Shown here: positions 33,883 through 45,480 of the stretch, piece by piece
Position numbering within the stretch: the first letter of the stretch is position 1
How the letters are laid out: each line of letters starts with the position of its first letter
Source of the DNA: Phytophthora sp. 'mugwort'
Lineage: Eukaryota; Oomycota; Peronosporomycetes; Peronosporales; Peronosporaceae
Length of the DNA: 64,000 bases
Reading direction: 5' to 3'
NCBI GenBank assembly: GCA_033558025.1
Contig: JAUCEF010000017.1
Coordinates: 1,736,001 to 1,800,000, forward strand
Notes under the pieces: model-generated
The model's database searches: none
The model's input: the letters and a program-made list of their open reading frames with translations, nothing else
Told to the model about the DNA's origin: nothing
Made by a program: the position numbers and the translations under genes

Positions 33883-34693
33883 TCAAGTTCCATGAGAACT
33901 GGCCCGCTCGGGGCCCCGCGACTTGGTGTCGCTGCCCTTGGCCACATCGCCGCCGGCATGCGCGCCTGGCGGTGGCTGTACCCCTCTTGTAGGGCGCCTT
34001 GGATCGCCTCTTCCAGAATATTGGCCTGCACCCGAAATAGCTGGATGCGGGCCGGGCCTACTCTTAGGCCGTCCATGAACACCGTCACTTGATGTGTTCA
34101 TGGAGGGGTTTCCCACGAGGGATGCGGTGAGCTCCCGCATCTCCTGGATGTACTCGTGCAGCTCCTGTCTTCCCTGTTCACATGATACGAAGCGTGACCG
34201 CTGGCGGTACGCATGGTTCGCCGGGCGGAACGCGGCTCTAAGCTGTTCAAACCGCTGAGCCCAGGATGCGAAGCATCCAGGCGTTGTCGCTTCGCGCGTA
34301 TACACCCAACTCTTAGCACGCCCGCTAACGTTGTTGAGGGCGAAAGCCACTCGGGGGTGCTCCGAAGAGATGGGAGCCGCATCCATTGCGAGCTCTACCT
34401 CTCGTACCCAGAAGTGATGATTTTCACCTTCCTTCCCTTCAAGATATGGGTTTACCTTCAGCCTCAGCGGCTTGGGTAGACCAGTTTCGGCTCTGCGGCC
34501 GGAACTTGCAGGTTGCTCCAAACATGTTCGATGAGCCCCCGCTCATACATGTCGAACGCGTGGCCGCGTTCGACCTGCTCAGCTTGCGTTGACGACGCCA
34601 AGCTTCGCAAGGCATCATTCCAAATATGCCAGTCACCTTACGAACGGACTCAAACTGTGAGTCGTTCAGATGGGGAAACTCATTCCGGTCCAT
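33883..34693 (-). pseudogene. gypsy gag
   Basis: MDRNEFPHLNDSQFESVRKV starts at 34693 in one frame. The main frame (34521-33883) has the retrotransposon gag region: WVREVELAMDAAP, HPRVAFALNNVSGRAKSW, and WAQRFEQLRAAFRP then CEQGRQELHEYIQEMRELTA. The YIxxMRxL pattern after a basic stretch is typical of gypsy gag. No clean CCHC knuckle is seen. Confidence 0.65.
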
Positions 34694-34747
34694 GTTGCTA
34701 GGACCCAGAGGTTTCTGGTAGTAACCCGCGTAGGCATGAATTGACTA

Positions 34748-34759
34748 CAAGTGCTACCA
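34748..34759 (-). promoter_or_regulatory. Primer-binding site of the gypsy element
   Basis: On the minus strand, TGGTAGCACTTG starts two bases after the LTR end. TGGTAGC is complementary to a tRNA 3' end GCUACCA, as in eukaryotic initiator methionine tRNAs. Confidence 0.5.
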
Positions 34760-34761
34760 AG

Positions 34762-35514
34762 TGTAACGTCACACACAAAAAAACACCTTGAGCACAGGAA
34801 GTGCGACGTCCTGAGAATATACAAACTCTCAGTGAACAGCAGCACTTCACAAGTCCCTGGTCTGAGGGGACTATTACCGAATTAGGTAGATATAAGACTG
34901 AATATATTTATAGGTGATCTCCTTAATGCATCTACATAGTAACTGTCAGTCACCTATAAAGTATCCTAGATGTTATCCTATTGGGGGGTTCTAAAAATCT
35001 TGTACTATATGTGTGGTACCCATCCCCCCCGCGACGTCATGCAGTGACATCATAGCGATGTTGGCTACATCACTAGGGGTACTTGGGACACCATTCTGAA
35101 GAGTGACTTGGCGCTCTTCATGTAACCCTGTTACACCGCCGCATTTTGGTCAAAAGCGATCGCTCGAATACTACAAAAAGCTACCTACGATTCGCTCCGG
35201 TAGAGATCGCTTCCGCTTCGTTGGCGCAGGGGCTCGCTGCGCTACTAGCCATGTTAGGATAATAAGTGACCTTCCTACGCCTTCGGCTTCGTAGGACGGG
35301 CGGCCCCCCCGGTCCCGAGGTACGAAGAGGTTCATGGCGACGCCGCTTTCATTCCTCGGCAGCATTTCATTCAATCCCGGCGCCGCCTTCGTTTCAGCTC
35401 GGCAGCATTTTATTCAATCGCGGCGCCACCTTCGCTCCGCTCGGCAGCCTTTTCGTCGAATGATATGATTTAAATAGCGTGGCGCTATGAAAAGGTGCTG
35501 CTTTCAGTCTAACA
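34762..35514 (-). repeat. LTR (5' LTR of the minus-strand gypsy)
   Basis: 753 bp, plus-strand TGTAACG ... TCTAACA, so it has TG...CA ends. It contains about three tandem copies of a 42-bp GC-rich unit at about 35335-35460. On its inner side a PBS follows after two bases. Confidence 0.65.
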
Positions 35515-36640
35515 GACAAACAGAGATCTACCGACAGGTTGCTCCCGTTGATGTTTAGTAGTGATCGCGATTTTTCTTTGAACCGCGATTCGAACTATAC
35601 TACGTACTGCGATTTGTAGTAAGCTACTGCGAGCCGTAGTGAGCTACCGCGATTCATAGGAATATTTAAATTTTCAATCTGATAAAAATATAGCTAGTAA
35701 TATCAGAGATTGCATACTCAGCCGAGCAATACGAAGAAAACAAGAAGCGCCTCAAGGCAGCGCACAGGCGCTACCAGCGCGCACGCGAAACTAACCTGTC
35801 GTACCAAAGGGGTATGACGAGGGGGCAGATTCGTGTTCGCAAGCGTACAAGCACAAGAGCGAACTTAACTATTTAGGAAACGGACTTAACTACTGAAACA
35901 TCGGTATTATTAGCACGAGGCATATAATACTACAAGCTCCTCCCCAACCGGGCTTCAATACAGAATGGGTTCAAATACAATTTTAAGGCACCGCAATAAA
36001 GATAAGTTATATCGTTATGACTAGCCTACCAGTCAGCGTCGACGTCGTCGATGCCCATGTCACTGTCCCTGTCTTCGTCAGTGAGAAAAAACTGGGACAC
36101 CTCGGACGATCTCCCAAGGCTATTCGCCAGCGAGAAGGCGGGAAACCACATGGAAATAGAGCTCATGACGAGCGAGTGCCAGCTCCGCGTCACCACCCAG
36201 GAAGAAACTGTGGAAGCTGCGGCAGATTGATGGTGCTCCCATGCGGTCTTCATCCACGCTCCACGCGTTGGTGTCTTCACGTTGCCACCCGAACGGGAAC
36301 TCATGTTTTCTCTTTTCCTTCAAGCGATATTTCTAGATCGACAGGCTTCCAATAATCTAAATAAGTACGGGGATCTACTAGAAGGGGCAATTCAGTCTCG
36401 AGCAACGCGCCAGCGACCACAATACAGAAGTGTTGGCTGCATTCTACGCTTGTCAGCAAAATCAACGTTTCCTTCATTCTTAACAAATACAATACAGTAT
36501 TTTCTATGAGTTTCTTTTCAGTCCCAATAGCCTTTCAGTTCCAATGCATATCGGAGGTTGCTTAATCTCGAACATTACTGTATCTGTACATATGACCCTA
36601 AAACGGAACAGTTTTGGCAGAAAGGCACAATCATAGAAAA
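35515..36640. other. Unassigned stretch
   Basis: AT-rich. The frame 36017-36355 has no motif. A 9-base C run lies at about 36690, just past it. It may hold the end of the Tigger-like element whose coding part starts at 36641. Confidence 0.3.
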
Positions 36641-37727
36641 TTAACTGCTGTAAGAGATAAAATTAGAAGCCCCTCTCTCTATTATATAACCCCCCCCCTG
36701 TATTTTAGCCCCGTTGAGGAATGACCACCGAGGCCACCACTTCATTGCAGTTAGAAGATCAATTTGATATGCGTCCTCATCGTCCTCACCCAGGTATCCG
36801 AGCACGCGCATCATTTTCATGCTCAGTACCTTACGTTTCAAACAGTTTACAATACCCTGGTCCATCGGTTGTATCTTAGTTGTTTGTAGTAACGGCAGCT
36901 TTTCGACCCATACGTGGGCTAAGTCGAGCCCTGTCTCGTCATGAGACGATACGTTGTCGACAAAAAGTTTAAGTTCCTGCCCTGCCGTTCCATGTCCTCC
37001 TCAAAATACATCAACACTGTTGATACTTCCATGATGTCATCCAACCTTTTTTATACCCATGTACTGCAACGCACGAGTTTTATCCTTTGGCCTGCGGGGC
37101 CTCCCCGCGGTCCCGATAAACAGCAGCGGACGCTTTTCCGATTCGTTCGCATTCACACAGAACGACATGGCCACCCGCGCCCTACTCGGCTTCAGTGCAG
37201 GCGCCGCCGTCTTGCAGATTGAGCCCCGTGGGACAACTTTGTAAAAAAGGCTGACTAATCCATATTAAAAACGTCCCGCATAAGGTCTGTAGACACGACG
37301 GCTTTAATTTGTCCACCTTCTCTTGCACTTGTCCGGGGGGGGGGGGGGGGGGGGATGAATACTCACCGTAGGCGCGCCGCTAGCGGAATCCATACCGCTC
37401 TTGTAAACAACGAATCCAGAAGCGACCAATGCGAAGTTGATAGCGGGGCGTAGTCGTAGTATTTTGGCAAGCTCCTTCGCGTAAAAATGGTAATTTCACT
37501 GCTTAGACAGATACCGTCCAGCTTAGCTGGAACAATAAACTTCACACCATTCACGTCGTGCTTAATCTACGATGCGGGCTGCTTGTTCTGCGTGAATCTT
37601 GTTCTCGGGCCTCTCGCTCCAACGGCTTACGTGACGCGAGCATACGGCAGATACTGGATTTATCGGGGGCTTTGTCGAGGCCAAACTCAGCTCGTGCACA
37701 GCTCCCAGCCCAGCGTCCGACAGCGCG
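36641..37727 (-). pseudogene. Tigger-like (DDE_1) transposase, main part
   Basis: Minus strand. Next to the gypsy insertion it reads AEFGLDKAPDKSSICRML (HTH, about 37670). Then come YKVVPRGSICKTAAPALKPS (about 37220) and EKRPLLFIGTAGRPRRPKDK (about 37120), the run-up to the catalytic core, then LFVDNVSSHDETGLDLAHVW (about 36960) with the second catalytic Asp, and LLQTTKIQPMDQGIVNCLKR (about 36860), the conserved third region. The first catalytic Asp is not legible. A 20-base G run (37335-37354) interrupts it. The N-terminus lies beyond the inserted gypsy element at 43659-43819. Confidence 0.72.
37723..37727 (+). repeat. Target-site duplication, left (GCGCG)
   Basis: It is identical to 43659-43663, directly outside the two LTRs. 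Confidence 0.85.
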
Positions 37728-38130
37728 TGTCAGGCCAAGCACGGCGTACCAGTCAGCACGCCTAGGCCATCACCCTCACGGGCGTGCTGACCGAGCACGC
37801 CAGCGGCCTATGTAGAAAGCCACCATGCGCGAGCTGCCTTGAACGGCCAGGACGTGCATGGCAGGCAGCCACCGAAGGTACGTCCCCTGATGTGTACCTG
37901 CACAGAACAATTTAGGAAAAAGGAAACGTTGCTTACATTTAGATTAAGTATACAGAAAAGAAAAAGAAGCTTACCCAGTAAGGGAGCGCATGGAGAGCAC
38001 GAGGTGCTTCCATGAGCGCATGCATGTCGTAGGTAGCAAAAGAAAAACAAACAAATACGTGCGTCGTTCCCCACAAATCCAAGCCTACCTGCTTCCTCCG
38101 CCGCACTGCAAGTGCATAGCCGCCCCGATA
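37728..38130 (+). repeat. 5' LTR of the young gypsy element
   Basis: 403 bp, starts TGTCAGGCC and ends CCCCGATA (the 3' LTR ends CCCCGACA). Confidence 0.95.
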
Positions 38131-39057
38131 TCTGGTGGCTGTGGGGAATCCGCGGCTATCGCTATCGTCGATGTCGTCGTTGTCGTCCCGAAAGTGCTGT
38201 GGCCGTAAGTGGTTGTTCCTTGATTGGACACCCTGCTGCACACTGCGTGTGGTCATAACTGTAATTTCAGTTTTTGGCCAGCGTACGCTGATTGGTGCAA
38301 AGTTGACCGGAGGGCTTTGGTAGTGTCTGAGAGTACTCTGCCCCGGTTTTTTGTATTGGCTATAATTGGAGTTGCTGATCTAGAACCTGCCCCGTTTGTA
38401 AACCAAGTCCCTATTTAGAAGGCGTAATTCTTGGCTGGCTGGTAAGTCGGGTGGATCTTGGCAACCTTTGCCCAGCACTCTTTAACAGTCTCGTTGTTCT
38501 GGCCCGCTTGGGCGAGGTTATGCCTCGAGCAAAATCGTCTGTTGTCCATCAGAAGGACAAGGAGGTTCCATTACTAGGCGAGTTCTTGCGCTTGCCTGTC
38601 GACGATCAGGGTGCTACAAAGAAAGCGCGCACGGACCTCTAAAAGTCGATAGCCAAGTCTGATCATACACTACAGGCTTTGGTCAAGCTCGTCAAAACAC
38701 ACGGCTGTGAACGTGGCGTAGAGAAACGTCGCATTTGAGTGTGCTAATCGACGCACAGACTCAACTTTATCGCGCTAACCAACTCGTCTCGACTGGGATC
38801 CAGCGTGTGCTGCGAGAAATCGAGGTGGGCGAAGAACCTCCGTACTCCAAGTGGGGCGACTAGACGGGTAAACGTGCTAAGCGTGTTCGCCAAGCACTCG
38901 AAGATGGATCGACCTCGCCGAAGGCATCCAAGAAGACCAGAACCGACAAAAACGAGTCGCTCGAAACCTTAGGTGTAGCATATCTATTCCTTTTAACAAG
39001 TTCCTCTTTTATCTCCCGTTCATCTTCAAGGTTTCGAAAAGTAGTCAAGCCGCAAGT

Positions 39058-40057
39058 ATGGCGGATCCTGCACATCTTATGCAGAGTATGATCGCTTCGA
39101 TCCAGAAGCAAACCGAGCTCATTGAGACTCTCACGCACATGAAACAGGTCTCTGAGCTCCAACTGGAAGGTATAAAACTGCCTACGTACAGCGGTACCAT
39201 GAACAAGTCATTTGCTTTATACAAACAGCAGATTGACCAGTACTTTCAAGCTAAGAGTATCGCATACAAGGAGTCAGCCCTGGAGAAAAGGATGTTGGCC
39301 GTGATTGCCGACACGCTGAAGCATGGCGCTGCACAATGGTACATGGCTGAAATGGACACTTTTGCGAGTGTCGACGACTTCTTTTTGAAGTTGGAAGCCA
39401 AATTCGTACCCATGGACCTGCAAGAGCGTTAGCGAGAGCAGATGGACAACTTGAAAGAACGCATTGCAAAGACTTGCCGAACTATGTCAGCAAGTCTCGC
39501 GACTTAGTGACGCAAGTCACAAAGATGGAGGAACTGGACAAAATCAGTTACTTTTTACGTGGACTATCGTCCAGTGTACGTGATGAGGTACAATATCGAC
39601 GTTGTGAGACGCTTGCGAAAGCTGTAACAACAGCATTAGACTATGATCGATTTCATCCTCACCATGGACGTTCGGATGGAAACAAAGAGTGGCGTAAGTA
39701 CCGAGCGTACGAACGAAAACAACGAACGATGGTAATGCAGCGGAGCCAATGGAAATTGATAGCGTGCATGTGCCATCGCGAGATGAGTGCATACGCCGTA
39801 ACCTGTGTTTCAGGTGTGGAAGTGCCGCTCATAGGGCTAACCAATGTCCTATTCGGTCACAGCAGAAATCCAGAAGACACCCACCGAGGTATAATCACTC
39901 AAATCAACGACGTGATCGTGGGCAGGCAGGGATGAACATGGCAAATCAGAATGATGGTAACCCTGATGACGCCACGGAAACAGTTGCCATGGAGCACTTG
40001 ACGATGAGTGTAGCGAACATCCAAGAGCAATTGGTGATGCAAGGAAAGACCATATAG
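39058..40057 (+). pseudogene. gag of the young gypsy element
   Basis: MADPAHLMQSMIASIQKQ starts at 39058. A TAG at 39430 and a frameshift near 39465 interrupt it before LPNYVSKSRDLVTQVTKMEE and YFLRGLSSSVRDEV. The last frame ends in a CCHC zinc knuckle, CFRCGSAAHRANQC (about 39810). It encodes the nucleocapsid/capsid precursor of the element. Open stretches upstream (38451-38860, PRAKSSVVHQKDKEVPLLGE) may be an N-terminal extension. Confidence 0.78.
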
Positions 40058-40223
40058 TCCGTAAGTACTGAAGCTGAGGAAACTACACCTGCCATGATGG
40101 AAGAACTGGTTTGCGCGAATCGCTACCAGTGGATGTACCTAATATGTGCGAATCACATTCAGAGAAGCAGTTGGGATTGCATGGATCGCAACCAACAAGT
40201 AGGTCAGATAACCGAAAGGTTAA

Positions 40224-40516
40224 TGCAGCGCAGCTTAGTACAAGCGCGAATCTGTTCATCTGGAAGGGAAGATCAACGACAAGGATGCCCGAATTCTACG
40301 GGATACTGGTGCCAGTAGGAACGTGATTAAGCCAGGTATCGCAACTACTGTGCTGACTTCGTGGAAGTTACAAGCAACAAGGTTCGATGGAACAATGACT
40401 GCTAGACAGAAAGTCCAGCATGTTCAAGCTACGGTTAAGATGGACGGCTTCGTATTTACGTTCATGGAGCTTGTAGAATGGCAGTTGCCACAATCACACG
40501 AGGTGATCTTTTGGTA
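40224..40516 (+). pseudogene. Aspartic protease of the young gypsy element
   Basis: The frame continuing gag reads NLFIWKGK, then ARILRDTGASRNVIKPG (about 40300), a retroelement aspartic protease active site (DTGAS). It ends at a TAA near 40515 (HEVIFW). The protease is catalytically plausible, but the reading frame is broken on both sides. Confidence 0.7.
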
Positions 40517-40545
40517 AGCCCTGGTTCGTCCAGTACAATCCGATA

Positions 40546-41170
40546 ATGAATTGGCAGACAGGAGATGTCGAAATTCCGGAGAATTTCCACTTCGTGGAAG
40601 TCGATGGACCCACATTCACCCATCACAAGAAACAAGGAGATTATGTGCAAGTCTTTCGTGCTAAGGTCACTGACAGCGAGGAATTGAAATCCATTCCTGA
40701 ACCTATCCGCAAGGTTGTTCTTGATGAATTTGTGGATGTATTCCCGGATAAGTTACCCGATAACCTTCCACTGTCGCAAGAGGTTAACTTCGAGTTAGAG
40801 CTGAAAGAAGGCGCTAAACCAAGCTCGAGCCCTCCGTTTCGCGTGTAAAAAAAAAAAAAAAACGGAGCAGGATGCACTCGAACAATTTGTGGAGGATAAC
40901 TTGCGCAAAGGGTGGGTGGAAGTGTCAAACTCACCCTGGGTGTCGAATATCTTCGCCATTCCAAAGAAAGATCCGGTGACAGGGATGTTTCCTCGCTGAG
41001 CTGAGTGGCTTTGCAGCGAAAACTCGAAACTTCCGTTACGCTGGGTAATTGACTATCGATACATTAATCACTTAAGTACCATAGTCAAAATTCCTTTACC
41101 TGCAATTGAGGAACTCTTTGCTCGTATGTTTGAGTGTGAAGTATTTACCCTGATTGATCTGCGCAAGGAT
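40546..41170 (+). pseudogene. Truncated reverse transcriptase of the young gypsy element
   Basis: VVLDEFVDVFPDKLPDNLPL and EGAKPSSSPPFRV lead to a 16-base A run (40847-40862) that breaks the frame. DALEQFVEDNLRKGWVEVSN, NIFAIPKKDPVTGMF and LRWVIDYRYINHLS follow. The reading stops at FTLIDLRKDI (about 41165) and jumps straight to the RNase H part. The palm motif with YxDD is absent. Confidence 0.8.
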
Positions 41171-41178
41171 ATCACCAA

Positions 41179-41530
41179 ATGTTGGTGGTAAAGTCGAGTC
41201 GACCATACTGTATGGGTGGAGTTCTGTCCCAAATCTATGATGGTGTTGACCCTCCGATCGCATTCTTTTCGAAGAAGTTAAACGAGCATGAACGTGGATG
41301 GCTAACGCACGAGAAGGAGCTACAAGCTATTAAAACAGCTACGGAAAAGTGGAGACATTACCTGCATGGACGTCCGTTTGATGTATCACAGATAGTTCGG
41401 CGTGTTCATGGATGTTGTATCATCCTCGCGTATCGCCAAAAATGGCTCGCTTCTTAACGAACACATCCAAGTTTACGTTTACGTTACATGGCGTGCGCGG
41501 TAAAGCTAATGTGGTCGCCGACGCGTTATC
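41179..41530 (+). pseudogene. RNase H of the young gypsy element
   Basis: SRPYCMGGVLSQIYDGVDPP, FFSKKLNEHERGWLTHEKEL and TEKWRHYLHGRPFDV. A frameshift after that is followed by KMARFLTNTSKFTFTLHGVR and ANVVADALSRPPM. The Asp of the FxVxTDxx block (after RPFDV) is lost at the frameshift. Confidence 0.75.
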
Positions 41531-42833
41531 GCGACCTCCGATGGCAGATTCGGACGAGATAGAAGCTAAACCAGCTCCATTACCCGATGTTATTTACGCT
41601 GTTCACGATTGTGATGACTCCTTCTTCCAACACGTAGTGTATACGCAGGAGCAGACGATTCAATCATCGGTGTTACGTCATATGTCGGTCGAAGCCTCCC
41701 ACCTCATTCTCGACAATGTCGACTTACGGTGGGAGAGTCGTCCGATTGGTGTACCGCAAGAACAAGTCAACAGCGTCGATTTCCAATATATGAGTGTGCA
41801 CTTGTCCGCTGACCAGAAGAATGAGTTTCAACCCAGGTACATGTCGGACCAAGACTTCAAGCAAGCAATGGACGCAGGGTACCCACATGGAAAATTTTGT
41901 GAAAGACAACGGTTTACTCTTCGTTAAGAATACAAAGAGAGATACTGTCTACCGTTTGTGAGTTCGGAAGCGCAAAGGTCTACGTACGAATGTCATCATA
42001 GAGTATGGCAGCGCATCCGGGTAGCCGTCGTACCTACCTAAAGCTGTTGCAATGGTATTGGTGGCCGACCAATGGTGTCGTTCAAGAGTATGTCCGTACC
42101 TATAAGACTTGCGCGAGATGGAAGTCCGCGGAGTGCCGGTATCGGAAGGATTTGATGCTATCTTAGTTGCATTCGACAAACTGTCGAAACGCGCCAAGTA
42201 TGCACTTACCTACACCACGGCAGATGCCCAGGACACAGCCAAAGTTTTATTTGATGTCATTATCAGACACCACGGTGTGTCGAAAGTAATCATCAGCGAC
42301 CGTGTCTCTAAATTCATTTCGGATTTCTGGAAGTCACTTGTGAAGCTGATGGGTGTCAGGCTAAGTATGACCACAGCTCACAGAGCTTAAGCTGATGGCC
42401 AGACAGAACGTCAAAACTTAGTACTTGAAGATGCTCTGAGATGCATGGTATCTTGTCATGGCGATGGTTGGGTGAAGTATCTTGGAACTTAGAGTATGCC
42501 CACTCAACTCTCGTCAACGCAACGACAAAACTTACTCTATTTGAGGCTGACACAGGGCGTAAGTTGTCAAACCTAGTCGCTAAAGAAATGAATGGCCTAT
42601 TTCAGTCGGAGCAAGATGTAACGATTCCAGAGTTTGCGAGAAACTTTGCAAATGAAAGACAAGAGATCATAGAAGAAGCTCGCCAGAATCTCGAACAAGC
42701 TCAAGTCAATCAGAAGGAGTACTACGATCGCAAACGCCAAAAAAAAAAAAAAAAAAAAAAAAAAAAACGCCATCTTCAAAGAGGGAGACTTAGTATTGCT
42801 CGACACGAGGAACTTCTCTTTAAACACCGTTAA
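41531..42833 (+). pseudogene. Integrase of the young gypsy element, with deletion
   Basis: In frame pieces: YLKLLQWYWWPTNGVVQEYV and TCARWKS (zinc-binding domain, about 42030-42120) run directly into GVPVSEGFDAILVAFDKLSK. The stretch with the first catalytic Asp (MDF type) is missing. The second Asp is in VIISDRVSKFISDFW (about 42300). An in-frame TAA (42388-42390) precedes ADGQTERQNLVLED with the catalytic Glu. A 29-base A run (42739-42767) breaks the frame before IFKEGDLVLLDTRNFSLN. Confidence 0.75.
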
Positions 42834-42878
42834 TTAGGATACGGACTCAAGAAAGCAAAGCTAACGGTAAAGAAAGTC

Positions 42879-43214
42879 GTGATCGAACGCATGGTAAACA
42901 CCAACGTGGCAAAGCTGATTCTACTCAACGTAATGAGGAAGATCAATACTACGTTTAATGTCGAACTCCTATCGCATCACAAGACCAACGTGTCGGACTT
43001 CCCAAACCGTCCAATACCGAAGGCTGTTCCGCTTATCGTCGACGAAGAAACTGAAGAACAACTGTACATCGTGGCGAAATTGCTAAGGAACCGCGAGAGA
43101 CGTCGAAAGCGTGAATGGTTGGTCCAATGGCATGGTCTGCCTCAACATGAAGCATTATGGAAGAACGAGAAAGACATCAAATATGTTTCGCATTGGCAAC
43201 AAACAACTCTTTAA
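42879..43214 (+). pseudogene. Chromodomain part of the young gypsy element
   Basis: QLYIVAKLLRNRERRRKREW then LVQWHGLPQHEALWKNEKDI has the chromodomain pattern (YxVxxILxxR...LVxWxGxxxxxxxWE), with Glu replaced by Lys at the last position. It ends with a stop just before the polypurine tract. Confidence 0.7.
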
Positions 43215-43246
43215 GGAATATCGCCGTCGCCAACGTGAACTCAACC

Positions 43247-43255
43247 GGGGGGAGA
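43247..43255 (+). promoter_or_regulatory. Polypurine tract of the gypsy element
   Basis: GGGGGGAGA lies directly upstream of the 3' LTR. In LTR elements this tract primes plus-strand DNA synthesis. Confidence 0.75.
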
Positions 43256-43658
43256 TGTCAGGCCAAGCACGGCGTGCCGGTCAGCACGCCTAGGCCATCA
43301 CCCTCATGGGCGTGCTAACCGAGCACGCCAGCGGCCTATGTAGAAAGCCACCATGCGCGAGCTGCCTTGAACGGCCAGGACGTGCATGGCAGGCAGCCAC
43401 CGAAGGTACGTCCCCTGATGTGTACCTGCACAGAACAATTTAGGAAAAAGGAAACGTTGCTTACATTTAGATTAAGTATACAGAAAAGAAAAAGAAGCTT
43501 ACCCAGTAAGGGAGCGCATGGAGAGCACGAGGTGCTTCCATGAGCGCATGCATGTCGTAGGTAGCAAAAGAAAAACAAACAAATACGTGCGTCGTTCCCC
43601 ACAAATCCAAGCCTACCTGCTTCCTCCGCCGCACTGCAAGTGCATAGCCGCCCCGACA
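43256..43658 (+). repeat. 3' LTR of the young gypsy element
   Basis: 403 bp, 398 of which are identical to the 5' LTR. It is preceded by a polypurine tract and followed by GCGCG. Confidence 0.95.
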
Positions 43659-43819
43659 GCGCGGGTGTTTCCGTGGACCGCTTGCAGATGAGCAGTTTCT
43701 GCAGTCGGGTAAGGCGGAGTCTTGGTGCGGACGCGAGCTTCATTGATTGTTGGCGTGGAGGAACTTGTGTTGTGAGCACGTCGCGAGCGAGTTTGATGCA
43801 TAATTGGCGCCAAGTTCAA
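43659..43819 (-). pseudogene. Tigger-like transposase, N-terminal part
   Basis: It starts MNLAPIMHQTRSRRAHN and runs to AVHGNTRA at the gypsy border. Removing the gypsy element and one GCGCG copy continues in frame with VGRWAGSCARAEFG at 37727 and leftwards. This is the separated N-terminus of the 36641-37727 transposase. Confidence 0.7.
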
Positions 43820-45480
43820 ATGTATTCATCTTAGCCGTGGTTGGCGAAATCTTACATTTATAGCCAATCATATGAATAGGAAGAGCATAAAGAGCATATT
43901 TCAATCACTAGTGTAACGCTAGAGCTAATATTGTACTTTGTGTCAATACTCTCTTGCTCAGGCGATTCGCCCTTTCTCAGGGCATTCCCACGTTATGCGT
44001 TGTAGCCCCGTTGCGTATTCACGCATTTTACTGTAAGACATTTTCTGCTGTAGCTCTTAGGTCCGAATGGCCTATTGTGGTTATTCGGTCCAATTTCTTA
44101 AAATGGTGCACTTCGAGTCGGACATCCGTAGGATTGCTTCCCAAACAGGGATTGGACGAAAAAAAGACAAACGCACTTAATTCTGCACCAGTGCCTCGAC
44201 AAATCATATCTTTTATCCCTAAACGCGGTTGCGCAGGACTACCTTTTGAGGTCAGATTTACCATAACTCGGAAAAGATCAATATTATTTTTCATAAGAAG
44301 TCTACCGATGGACAGGTAACACAACACAATACTCCTTGAGCTACTTGGCGCGCCCGAACCTGCACACAGCCTTGCCGTTCTCACGCATAGTTGTCTTATT
44401 ATAGTGTGCTCTGAATATGTAGGTGTGGGTGCTACATCTTCCCACAACACGGACGCTGCGAAGTTTTCCGCCCACCGTATTTCTCTTGCTAGAGTAGTTT
44501 CCACGCATGAATGCTCGAACCATTGCCTGTCCCATGCTTCCTTTTAGCCCGCTCTGAAGGCAACATTAATGACGAGATCTTCTATGGCTCATGATATGAA
44601 CGATCTCGGTACGTCTCCCAGTCATCGAAGCCGTCGTACAAACCTTCGTCCGAATCGTAGAGTTGCAGTACCGCACATTCCATATGCTATGCGGTTGCCA
44701 AATGGGTCATATGGGTCCGACGAGACACTCAGCTTTCTGGGGCGGGTCTTCGGCCTCGTGCGCAAGATCCTCAGACGCTTTTTGCGCCAGTGACTCTTCA
44801 ACTTCACGATGATGACAACGCCATAGTTCGCTTGATCTCTTGATGAGAAATCGAAGAATGAGAAAGAATTTCCGGTGGTTCGGCACCCCCATTTCACTAA
44901 CAGTGGGTTGAATCGGCCGATACAATTATTAAGTTGTTTGGGCGAAACCCATTCCATATGGTACGGAAAGGTTTCGACTAAGTCTGATTACGTACTTAGA
45001 TGTGACCATTGTTAACTCAAGTGCTTTTAGGCTTTCGGTCGACTTGGGCGCGTCGATTCGACTAGACGCACAATATGCATTTCAATTCACATAATCAGCG
45101 CAGCATTTAAGAAGGGCACTTGTTACTTCGAATGTGACGAGACTATTGCACCCATCTGCGCCCCTCTAGTGCCCGTCGGTGCCGTCCAACGATAAAGGCA
45201 GTATAGCCAGCCGTATACACATATACACGTACACAGCCTGCCGCCGGTTAGTTATCGAGAGGACGACGAGAGATCGTTAAGGGAACGTTCTCCTGTTGTC
45301 GATTGTCGAGGACTCTGCGATGTTTCCGCAAGAGCTGAATTGAGGGACGCGGGGGGGGGGGGAGATTGTCTGTCTATAGTGAAGGCTCTCAGTGCAAACG
45401 ATCGCTACTATTTTGTGTTCACGGAAAAATGTAGCACGGCGCGCGCCATAATAATTCTAGTGAGTTTATATGTGGACCTT
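43820..45480. other. Unassigned stretch with short frames
   Basis: Frames on both strands (43954-44319 plus, 44028-44504 minus, 44622-44957 minus, 45340-45720 plus) have no recognisable motif. A 12-base G run lies at 45351-45362. AT-rich and coding-like patches suggest more decayed elements. Confidence 0.3.

Larger units (their letters stand above)
28768..35514 (-). mobile_element. Decayed Ty3/gypsy retrotransposon with chromodomain
   Basis: On the minus strand, from right to left: 5' LTR (34762-35514), primer-binding site, gag, protease, reverse transcriptase, RNase H, integrase and C-terminal chromodomain. This RT-RH-INT order is diagnostic of Ty3/gypsy (Metaviridae). No matching 3' LTR is found directly left of 28768; the related fragments lie at 25278-25715. 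Frames are broken many times, including at a 14-base G run (31809-31822) and a 12-base G run (29928-29939). Confidence 0.8.
37728..43658 (+). mobile_element. Young Ty3/gypsy retrotransposon with internal deletions
   Basis: 5,931 bp with 403-bp LTRs (37728-38130 and 43256-43658), TG...CA ends (5' copy ends GATA), and a perfect 5-bp duplication GCGCG (37723-37727 and 43659-43663). The LTRs differ at five positions, all transitions (98.8% identity). A PBS-like TGGTGGCTGTGGGG starts two bases after the 5' LTR, and a polypurine tract GGGGGGAGA (43247-43255) touches the 3' LTR. The gag-pol order is RT-RH-INT plus chromodomain. It lacks the RT catalytic motif and the start of the integrase core, so it cannot be autonomous. 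Confidence 0.93.

Noticed and set aside
43336..43779. 147-codon minus-strand ORF
   Set aside because: It runs from the Tigger N-terminus into the gypsy LTR; the LTR part is not coding.
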